A stretch of DNA of 18,203 nt. Source: Candidatus Omnitrophota bacterium (GTDB taxonomy: Bacteria; Omnitrophota; Gorgyraeia; Aquiviventales; Aquiviventaceae). The stretch covers positions 1 through 18,203 of the forward strand of contig JACPAW010000156.1 of NCBI GenBank assembly GCA_016180605.1. Reading direction: 5' to 3'. This document shows, piece by piece, positions 1-5,361 of this stretch. The translations under genes were made by a program, and so were the position numbers. The first letter of the stretch is position 1; every line of letters begins with the position of its first letter. The notes below the pieces were generated by a model. That model saw nothing but the letters and a program-made list of their open reading frames with translations. It was not told the DNA's origin and ran no database searches.

Positions 1-60
1 GATAACCAGGGCAGCGGCAGAATCGTGGTAGTAGGCAGAAATTCCTAAGATGCGTGTCAT
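1..60 (-). CDS. Carbamoyltransferase (NodU/CmcH/SxtI family), N-terminal 20 codons only
   Basis: The ATG lies at 60-58 and the frame stays open to the window edge. The visible peptide begins MTRILGISAYYHDSAAALV. The ILGISAYYHDSAAALV stretch is the characteristic N-terminus of the NodU/CmcH O-carbamoyltransferase family, where it forms the first strand and nucleotide-binding turn of an ASKHA-like fold, with the HDSAA segment strongly conserved. Family members move a carbamoyl group from carbamoyl phosphate to a hydroxyl on a sugar or natural product. The upstream neighbours (DUF5989, SxtJ-family and SGNH genes) are the usual partners of such a gene. No strong Shine-Dalgarno is visible: the bases before the ATG read GCTGGAA and come directly off the arm of a heptad palindrome. 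The rest of the gene is outside the window, so activity cannot be judged, but the family call is fairly secure from motif plus context. Confidence 0.85.
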   Translation of the reverse strand, partial: MTRILGISAYYHDSAAALVI

Positions 61-63
61 TTC

Positions 64-137
64 CAGCAATCAGCACACAGCATACAGCACACAGAAAAAT
101 CTCTATCTGTGTGCTGTGTGCTGGCGGCTGTGTGCTT
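64..137. repeat. Heptad palindrome (CAGCANA units), copy 1
   Basis: The left arm (64-95) is a run of 7-bp units of the form CAGCANA: CAGCAAT, CAGCACA, CAGCATA, CAGCACA, then CAGA. The right arm (106-137) is the imperfect reverse complement, built of TGTGCTG units, around a short A/T-rich loop (about 96-105). It fills almost all of the 79-bp gap between the DUF5989 stop codon (142-140) and the carbamoyltransferase ATG (60-58). In the transcript it would form a long imperfect hairpin ending three bases before the start codon. It is a non-coding interspersed element; whether it acts in transcript folding or only as a genomic repeat cannot be told from the sequence. Confidence 0.85.
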
Positions 138-139
138 CA

Positions 140-298
140 TTAAAATAAGGTATAGATGAAGGGTGCCACAGCGCTGGATTGCGCAAAAATGAGCAACAGC
201 CCAAAAATAACAAGCACCAGTACAATTGGTGTTAGCCAGTACTTCTTTTCCCGCTTCAGAAAACCCCATAATTCACGCGCTACCTGTAACTTGCTCAT
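140..298 (-). CDS. DUF5989 family small membrane protein (SxtK-like)
   Basis: This 52-residue protein starts MSKLQVARELWGFLKREKKY, has one strongly hydrophobic helix at about residues 21-42, and ends AVAPFIYTLF. A basic N-terminal amphipathic stretch, one transmembrane helix and a conserved SAVAPFIYTLF end are typical of DUF5989, found beside carbamoyltransferase and SxtJ-family genes. The function is unknown; a small membrane subunit or anchor for the carbamoyltransferase module is an inference. I chose the ATG at 298-296 because a strong Shine-Dalgarno (AAGGAGG at 310-304) sits just upstream; a longer reading starting at 334 would run through that site and the adjacent palindrome. The gene is isolated from both neighbours by heptad palindromes, unlike the tightly overlapping genes elsewhere in the operon. 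By size and company it resembles sxtK of saxitoxin clusters. Confidence 0.85.
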   Translation of the reverse strand: MSKLQVARELWGFLKREKKYWLTPIVLVLVIFGLLLIFAQSSAVAPFIYTLF

Positions 299-303
299 GA
301 AGA

Positions 304-310
304 CCTCCTT
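304..310 (-). promoter_or_regulatory. Strong ribosome binding site for the DUF5989 gene
   Basis: On the minus strand the bases read AAGGAGG, followed by TCTTC and the ATG at 298-296. This near-perfect anti-Shine-Dalgarno match at good spacing stands out because most starts in this operon have weak or no such site and appear to rely on stop/start coupling. It decides the start codon. It lies immediately next to the arm of the upstream palindrome (313 onward). Confidence 0.8.
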
Positions 311-312
311 GC

Positions 313-397
313 CAGCATACAGCAAACAGCACACAGCACACAGAGTAATTACAAACCGATCTCTTTCTGTTTGCTGTGTGCTGTATGCTGTGTGCTT
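313..397. repeat. Heptad palindrome (CAGCANA units), copy 2
   Basis: The left arm (313-344) has units CAGCATA, CAGCAAA, CAGCACA, CAGCACA, CAGA. The right arm (about 362-397) is an imperfect reverse complement made of TTGCTGT, GTGCTGT and ATGCTGT units. The loop (345-361) is A/T-rich. The element fills most of the 101-bp gap between the SxtJ-family stop (402-400) and the DUF5989 ribosome binding site. Its unit design matches copy 1 on the other side of the same small gene, but the order of variant heptads differs, so the two are not simple duplicates. Confidence 0.85.
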
Positions 398-399
398 CC

Positions 400-783
400 C
401 TAATACATCCGCTCATAATGCTTCGGATCGCGGATTCCCTCCGAATAGGGCGCCCATTCGCTCTCTCGGCTCTGAAGGCGCAGCCTCAAAGGATCCCATT
501 TCAATGCTCGCAGCAGCATTCCAACCGGTGTAAAAACAAAAAGAAAGATTGCCGTCAAAATGACCCGCGAATTGATCCAACCGAGCAAATGTGCCAATCG
601 CAGCCAAATTTTATTCGGCAAGAACAATAGGCGGGGGCACCACCAAGCTGCCGTAATCAAAAAAGCGGCCACGACACCCAAAATAGATGCAGTCTTCGCA
701 TGGCCTCTCCAGAACCAAAAAAGTGCCATCACCACCAGCACACCACCCATCGCGTATCCGAAAGATCGCTCTTGTCTTATCAT
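400..783 (-). CDS. SxtJ family membrane protein
   Basis: The 127-residue protein has three hydrophobic segments: about residues 9-24 (YAMGGVLVVMALFWFW), 33-51 and 76-92. It ends in a hydrophilic tail after LLRALKWDPLRLRL. An early RSFG before the first helix, a proline-rich third helix (FTPVGMLLRALKWDPL) and a short acidic/aromatic tail are features I associate with the SxtJ family, encoded beside carbamoyltransferases in saxitoxin and polysaccharide clusters. No enzymatic role is established. I prefer the ATG at 783-781, preceded by AGGTG at suitable spacing, over a GTG nine bases upstream that directly abuts the stop of the SGNH gene. The start lies 9 bases downstream of that stop, so the two genes are probably co-translated. 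Confidence 0.8.
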   Translation of the reverse strand: MIRQERSFGYAMGGVLVVMALFWFWRGHAKTASILGVVAAFLITAAWWCPRLLFLPNKIWLRLAHLLGWINSRVILTAIFLFVFTPVGMLLRALKWDPLRLRLQSRESEWAPYSEGIRDPKHYERMY

Positions 784-792
784 GGGATTCAC

Positions 793-1965
793 CTAACGCA
801 GAAGGCGTCCCAACTGCGGGTGTGTCGTAAGAAACTCTGCGATCTGCTCGGCCGCAACGCGATGTCCTTCAGCGGTCCAATGGCCATCGTATTGGAAGTA
901 AAGCTCCGTTCCGTTTACTGCCGCTTGCCGCAGGACATCGGTTAGTTCGATCAAAGGAATGCGATGCTTGCGACAAAAAGACGCCAAGTGCCTATCCGGT
1001 AAGAAACCGTCCAAATCATCCACCCGCAGGCCTGCTTGGCTTGCGGCACGCGCCTTCCAGGATTCATAGACCGAAACCCGGTCAGGAACGGAAAGAATAA
1101 CAAGCGGAATCTTTTTCTTTCGCAGCTGATCTCTTAGTTTCAGCAATAGCGATTCCGTGTTCTCCCATAAGCTTTGCACTTCCGGCGGTTGCGATTTGAG
1201 ATAATAGAGAGTTCCGGGAAATCCCACCCCCATTCCTGGGTCGGCTTCACGCACCAGACCAACCTGGGCTAACCAATTTCCAATGGAGCGCTGGCGCTTT
1301 AAGGCATCGGCCATGAATCCGTAGGTTCGGGAATGCGTTCGTAACCAGATCTTAAAATCCACAAACCGGACGCGTCCTTCTGGAACGAGTACCCCTTTTA
1401 CCGCTTGCATCGATTGCGGATTACGGTTATCCGAGAGGTCGTTGGCCGCATAGAAAGCTAGCAGTACTAAATCCGGGTTGTGGCGAAGACCGATTTGTTC
1501 CAAATAGCGCCACTCATGAACGGTACCAAATCCCGGCACTCCGGCATTCAATACTTCTATGTGCTTTTGCGATCGAGGGGATCTCTCGTTCAATAAGTGC
1601 TCGAGCTGCCGGAGGTAGGTTTGCTCATCGTCGACTCCGATTCCGAAGGTAAACGAATCTCCTAAACCTAAAATACGCAAAGCCCCCCCATCCCTTGAAC
1701 GAAGTGCGGGCCCACGCAATCCTGCTTCGTTGATGCGAACTTCATATCGTGTTTCGCCGGTTTGTACACGGCCTACAAAACCAGGAACCGGCCGGTGATA
1801 GCCGATACCGGCGTCCTGCTCGAAAAGCCCAACTGGATAAAGGCCCAGTGGATAGCCAGCCAACCACAAGGTGGCCTCTACAGAACCCAGGGCCAGCAGC
1901 ATCCCTAAGCCAGCTAAAAGAATCCGCCCTAACCACTTCTTGAATCGTTTTGGCGTTGCGTTCAT
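793..1965 (-). CDS. SGNH/GDSL-type hydrolase, membrane-anchored (SxtL-like position)
   Basis: This is a 390-residue protein. An N-terminal signal anchor (about residues 11-36, after a basic MNATPKRFKKW) puts the catalytic domain outside the cytoplasm. SGNH blocks are visible: block I GLGDSFTFG with nucleophile Ser at about 104, a glycine block AGVPGFGT near 141-148, block III AANDLSDN with Asn at about 175, and block V YDGHWTAEGH with Asp about 360 and His about 362. The fold covers esterases, lipases and acyltransferases acting on glycans; the acceptor is unknown. The ATG at 1965-1963 overlaps the upstream TGA as ATGA; longer readings from 2013 (ATG) or 2019 (TTG) would overlap by about 50 bases and add a non-hydrophobic leader. 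Saxitoxin clusters also carry a GDSL gene (sxtL) next to sxtI/J/K, so this protein probably belongs to the carbamoyltransferase module. Confidence 0.85.
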   Translation of the reverse strand: MNATPKRFKKWLGRILLAGLGMLLALGSVEATLWLAGYPLGLYPVGLFEQDAGIGYHRPVPGFVGRVQTGETRYEVRINEAGLRGPALRSRDGGALRILGLGDSFTFGIGVDDEQTYLRQLEHLLNERSPRSQKHIEVLNAGVPGFGTVHEWRYLEQIGLRHNPDLVLLAFYAANDLSDNRNPQSMQAVKGVLVPEGRVRFVDFKIWLRTHSRTYGFMADALKRQRSIGNWLAQVGLVREADPGMGVGFPGTLYYLKSQPPEVQSLWENTESLLLKLRDQLRKKKIPLVILSVPDRVSVYESWKARAASQAGLRVDDLDGFLPDRHLASFCRKHRIPLIELTDVLRQAAVNGTELYFQYDGHWTAEGHRVAAEQIAEFLTTHPQLGRLLR

Positions 1966-3782
1966 GTGGTTTGAGATAACCGGCGCGTGAGGCCCATTCG
2001 ATGCTGGAGCCATGTCCAAAAACGTTGATAAATGCTTTGCGGCTCAGAAACCGAAACCAGAATTAAAAACGGAAGTAAAAATTGCAACCGTAGTCGAAAC
2101 AAAGTTCCAAGATTCGCAACCGTAAGGGACATCGGAATTGCCATGACCAGAACGAACAAGAACAGTAGTACCGCAGGAACAAGACGCTGCCGAAATGCCC
2201 TGGAAATTCCAGGTATCCATCCAATGAGAAGAATGTAAAGGATCACCATCTCAATTGCCGCAAATGGCCTCAGCACACCCACACGCCCCTGCGTCTTGAA
2301 CCACTCCCCGGGCAGTGGGGCAAGAAACGCCAACATAAGTCCTCGCGGTACATATCCAAGAACATCTACCATGCTGGTGAACTTTACGTTCGGATCGATA
2401 GCAGAGTGACCTCCCGCATTAGTAAATCCTCTTCGAAGTCCTGCGAGCATTCTTACGGGTAATTTTTTCTTCGCAGGGTGCCTCCCAGGGCTACTTCTAG
2501 GAGTAGGAGCCTGCCGGCTTTCGATAGATGGAGCAGGAACCAGCGCAGCAGTAGGTTTTGGCAATGATGGAGCCGGATTAGGAATGCTAGCAACTGCGAC
2601 AGATTGCGGGGCAGTTGCTGTTGGCGCTGTTGATACAGAAACAGCACTCTGAACCATTAATGAAACCGGATCGTTCGATAAAGACGATGTGGCAACTGAG
2701 GAAGACACAACCGGTGGAATCTTCTCCGGATACGGTTTTGATACGGGGGAACCTTCGATCTTATTTTGCGAGGGGCTAAACCATGGGACCGCCACCCGCG
2801 CAACCCATTTGACCCACGGAGCAGGAATCTCTATCGATTGCACCTCCGGTGGTTGGGGCGGCCTCAATAGCTTGTTGAGATCTATACGGGAAGCTAAAAC
2901 AACGCTAAGTGGGATACTAATTCCTACTGTAAGAATTCTTGAGAGATACGGAAAGGAACGGTGTTGAATAATGCGGAACACCCCAAAAACAGCCATCAGA
3001 AATGCAATAACAGCCAGGACGATACCAATATACTCACGGAAAAAATACAAAATGATAGTCAGAAATCCAAGATATCCAGTCAAGCTCTTCCAACCTGAAA
3101 TTTCTAGCTGGGTGTCTAAAAGAAACAACAGCAATGCCAGCGAAACCAGCATCATCGCCAACAACAGAGGATCTTTTAAGGGTTGCGAACACCAAAAGAT
3201 TAGAGAGGGCCAAAAAGCAAAGATCAGTACCCCAAGCCGTATCGCCTTAGAAGATGCATTGAGTACTTTCAGAATCACAATGGCTGATAACACCATCACG
3301 GTTCCATACCAAGCATTGAGGAAAGCAAGGTTAAGAGGATTCTCACCCAACCAACGATAGATCATTGCCACATACAGAACGAATGACCAGTTGCCGAAAT
3401 TAATACTGGGAAAGGGCCCTACTCCTCTCCAATACTGCGCAAGACGTAAGCCGTAATTGTGGTATGCTTGTGCGTCATCCGCGAAAGCCCAGTAGCCTTC
3501 GCCTCCGTTATAGGCGCTTAAAATCGGCCAATTGTAAATCGAAGCGCTATAGAAAAGCGCGGCTAAAAGCACCTTTAATACATACGACCATAACAGCAGC
3601 ATCCGGCACCACTCATCATCGGTAAAACGAGAACTCAACCGCCAGGTCAGACAACCTCCGAGAATCGCCAATATCCAAGGAACCCCTGCCGGATACCAGT
3701 AAGTCAAGGCCGCAAACGCTGTGACACCCACGAATATAGATAGAAAGATCCCTTCGGAACTCGTGCGAGCAGGCAACGACAT
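1962..3782 (-). CDS. Multi-pass membrane protein, probable GT-C-type glycosyltransferase or polymerase, with Pro/Ser/Thr/Ala-rich loop
   Basis: This 606-residue protein has about ten or more predicted membrane segments. Several hydrophobic helices fill residues 10-300 and three or more the C-terminal 110 residues, ending NLGTLFRLRLQFLLPFLIL. An acidic ADDAQAYHNYG motif near residues 101-111 follows early helices, as in many GT-C and polymerase-like proteins that use polyprenyl-linked sugars. Between the halves lies a hydrophilic stretch (about residues 307-443) rich in Pro, Ser, Thr, Ala and Val, closing with a basic RHPAKKKLP. I do not recognise the exact family; a glycan polymerase, ligase or GT-C enzyme is an inference from topology and context. 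The start at 3782-3780 overlaps the upstream stop as TAATG, and a longer reading from 3923 would lie inside the upstream gene. The stop overlaps the SGNH start as ATGA. Confidence 0.7.
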   Translation of the reverse strand: MSLPARTSSEGIFLSIFVGVTAFAALTYWYPAGVPWILAILGGCLTWRLSSRFTDDEWCRMLLLWSYVLKVLLAALFYSASIYNWPILSAYNGGEGYWAFADDAQAYHNYGLRLAQYWRGVGPFPSINFGNWSFVLYVAMIYRWLGENPLNLAFLNAWYGTVMVLSAIVILKVLNASSKAIRLGVLIFAFWPSLIFWCSQPLKDPLLLAMMLVSLALLLFLLDTQLEISGWKSLTGYLGFLTIILYFFREYIGIVLAVIAFLMAVFGVFRIIQHRSFPYLSRILTVGISIPLSVVLASRIDLNKLLRPPQPPEVQSIEIPAPWVKWVARVAVPWFSPSQNKIEGSPVSKPYPEKIPPVVSSSVATSSLSNDPVSLMVQSAVSVSTAPTATAPQSVAVASIPNPAPSLPKPTAALVPAPSIESRQAPTPRSSPGRHPAKKKLPVRMLAGLRRGFTNAGGHSAIDPNVKFTSMVDVLGYVPRGLMLAFLAPLPGEWFKTQGRVGVLRPFAAIEMVILYILLIGWIPGISRAFRQRLVPAVLLFLFVLVMAIPMSLTVANLGTLFRLRLQFLLPFLILVSVSEPQSIYQRFWTWLQHRMGLTRRLSQTT

Positions 3783-5008
3783 TAGAGCCTTGCCATTTCG
3801 GTGGGGTTGTCGCATTTTGCCAAAGCGCACTGCAGATTTTGTCCTTCGGAATTCTTCTTGACTGGAAAAATGCCACCCACCTCTTGATAAACTTCCAAAG
3901 TGCGCCTGGCTGCTTTTTCCCAACTGAACTGCGCCATACGAAGCCGGGCTCGAGCAACTAAAGTGTGACGTAAATCCTCCGAAGACAACAGCCGTTTCAA
4001 TCCCTCTGCAATCGAGTCAATGGAATAAGGGTCCACCAGAACTGCGCAATCGGCTACTACTTCAGCGGTCGCACTTAAGTTCGAAGTAACGATGGGAACA
4101 CTGGATACCATCGCCTCCACGAGCGGTATGCCAAAACCTTCCGCCAATGAGCAGAATGCGAAGGCATCCGCCACTTGATAGGCCAAAGGAAGCTCTGCGT
4201 CAGAAAGATAACCCACGCGCCTCACTTGCGAATCCAAACCCAGGCGCAAGATAGTTTGCTCAACCGAGCCACCTGCCTGAAGAGGCCCAACCAACAGCAA
4301 CCGCTGAATGCCCCCACCCAAACGGCAGACCTTGGCATAAGCTTCCAACAGCCGCACGAGATTCTTGTGGGGCCTGTCGGTTCCCACATAAAGCAAATAT
4401 CGTTCTGATCCTAAATGGTATTTCCCACGAAACTCCTTAACGCGTCCGGAATCGATAGGCGCTGCGAACGTTTCTCCGGGCCCTTCATAGATCACCACCA
4501 CTTTTTGCGCATTAAGCCACGGAAAGGTGGCTAAAAGCTGTGCTTTGGTTGCCAACGAAACAGCCAGAACCGATTTTGCCTTCGCCACCCCCATGGCGGT
4601 CGTCCGTGCCGAGTAAAACCGCTTGAGGTGTTTGTGGGACCGAAAATAGCCTTCCATGGTCAAATGGTTCAAGTCGTGTATCGTGACAATCGAGCGTGGG
4701 TGCGCGAAAATCGGAAGATCAAAATGCGGGTAGTGATACAAATCGGCTTGAGGCAACCAGCGCACCCGTGCCGGCATGCAAAGTTGTTGAATGGGCCCCA
4801 TAAACGGACAGCGACTGACTACCACTTGGCTATTGGATAGCTCTTCCAAATGCTCTGCCCTGAGATAATCGCGCATCGCAGGAGAAGCCAGAACCGTGTA
4901 GTGGTTCTCTTGATCCGTGCGCAAAAGCCAGCTCAGAACGTGCCGCACATAGTTGCTGAGTCCATCGGATTGTTCACGAACACCACGCGCGTCAAAAATA
5001 ATTCTCAT
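3782..5008 (-). CDS. GT4 family glycosyltransferase (GT-B fold)
   Basis: The 408-residue protein starts MRIIFDARGVREQSDGLSNY, the usual first strand and glycine-containing loop of GT4 enzymes that use NDP-sugars. HDLNHLT (about 111-117) is typical of the mannosyl/rhamnosyl-type subgroup. The donor-binding half includes YLLYVGTDRPHKNLVRLLEA (about 204-223) and an intact E-x7-E motif in AEGFGIPLVEAM, Glu 290 and Glu 298. The last 25 or so residues (after about 383) are a polar tail beyond the conserved fold. It is probably a cytoplasmic enzyme adding one sugar to a lipid-linked glycan; donor and acceptor cannot be read from the sequence. The ATG at 5008-5006 has no clear Shine-Dalgarno and follows a 351-bp stretch with a repeat and a doubtful small ORF. 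The stop overlaps the next gene as TAATG. Confidence 0.88.
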   Translation of the reverse strand: MRIIFDARGVREQSDGLSNYVRHVLSWLLRTDQENHYTVLASPAMRDYLRAEHLEELSNSQVVVSRCPFMGPIQQLCMPARVRWLPQADLYHYPHFDLPIFAHPRSIVTIHDLNHLTMEGYFRSHKHLKRFYSARTTAMGVAKAKSVLAVSLATKAQLLATFPWLNAQKVVVIYEGPGETFAAPIDSGRVKEFRGKYHLGSERYLLYVGTDRPHKNLVRLLEAYAKVCRLGGGIQRLLLVGPLQAGGSVEQTILRLGLDSQVRRVGYLSDAELPLAYQVADAFAFCSLAEGFGIPLVEAMVSSVPIVTSNLSATAEVVADCAVLVDPYSIDSIAEGLKRLLSSEDLRHTLVARARLRMAQFSWEKAARRTLEVYQEVGGIFPVKKNSEGQNLQCALAKCDNPTEMARL

Positions 5009-5035
5009 AGGGTATAATTTTTACGGTCAGGCGTA

Positions 5036-5215
5036 TTAAAAAAACCCGTTGGCCAGAACTACAAACCACCCCACAATCGGAATCGTCTCTGCTAATCCGG
5101 CAACCGCCAAAGGAATGAGTGCGGGTGCCTGAGCTTCTACCATTCTCTCAGGACTTCCCAAAAGAACAAGTGGAAAGGTCAGTGCTAGCCAACCTAAATG
5201 CGCCCACAAATGCAT
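5036..5215 (-). CDS. Possible small hydrophobic protein (59 codons), doubtful
   Basis: An open frame of 59 residues begins MHLWAHLGWLALTFPLV and ends VGWFVVLANGFF, with two hydrophobic segments (about residues 5-20 and 33-58) separated by a short polar loop. A longer in-frame reading to 5305 would start inside the inverted-repeat element, so I restrict it to the ATG just outside the repeat. There is no clear ribosome binding site. It may be a real small membrane protein, the remnant of a larger one, or chance. In its favour it lies on the operon strand, is membrane-like, and ends 27 bases before the GT4 gene. I do not recognise a family. Confidence 0.35.
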   Translation of the reverse strand: MHLWAHLGWLALTFPLVLLGSPERMVEAQAPALIPLAVAGLAETIPIVGWFVVLANGFF

Positions 5216-5216
5216 T

Positions 5217-5361
5217 TTAACATTCGAGGCGCATTTACCCTGAGCGAAGTCGTGGTTCGACTCCCGCTGGTCGCTCACCACGATCCTGAGCGGGCGGGAG
5301 CTCACTCAGGGTAAATGGAACCCACTCGTTCGAATGTTAAGATGTAATGTGGGTTCCATTT
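5217..5361. repeat. Interleaved multi-arm inverted-repeat element downstream of the triple fusion gene
   Basis: Three arm pairs are visible. TTAACATTCGA (5217-5227) pairs with TCGAATGTTAA (5330-5340). CATTTACCCTGAG (5232-5244) pairs exactly with CTCAGGGTAAATG (5305-5317). AAATGGAACCCAC (5313-5325) pairs exactly with GTGGGTTCCATTT (5349-5361), which abuts the stop codon of the upstream gene. The inner part (5251-5300) holds shorter pairs: CGTGGT with ACCACG, and CTCCCGC with GCGGGAG. The first and third pairs cross, so they cannot both form in a simple nested fold. The CCCTGAGCGAAGTCG core resembles a dispersed palindrome I associate with environmental genomes (from memory). It may be a MITE-like or REP-like element, or a transcript-end structure; no T-run terminator follows it. 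Confidence 0.75.

Noticed and set aside
64..397. Short regularly repeated units suggesting a CRISPR array
   Set aside because: Units are 7 bp, contiguous, without unique spacers, and arranged as inverted arms around a loop; there are no cas genes.
1..1965. A saxitoxin biosynthesis cluster
   Set aside because: Only the carbamoyltransferase-linked families are shared. No polyketide-like sxtA or other toxin core genes are visible, and the surroundings are glycan enzymes.
3783..3923. N-terminal extension of the membrane protein at 1962-3782
   Set aside because: The extra 47 codons lie inside the upstream GT4 gene, are polar and unlike a membrane protein start, and the ATG at 3782 makes a TAATG overlap typical of this operon.
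5216..5305. N-terminal 30 codons of the small hydrophobic ORF
   Set aside because: They fall within the inverted-repeat element and start at a GTG with no ribosome binding site.
5217..5361. Intrinsic transcription terminator after the triple fusion gene
   Set aside because: The arms are long and strong but no T-run follows on the minus strand, and the operon continues in the same direction.
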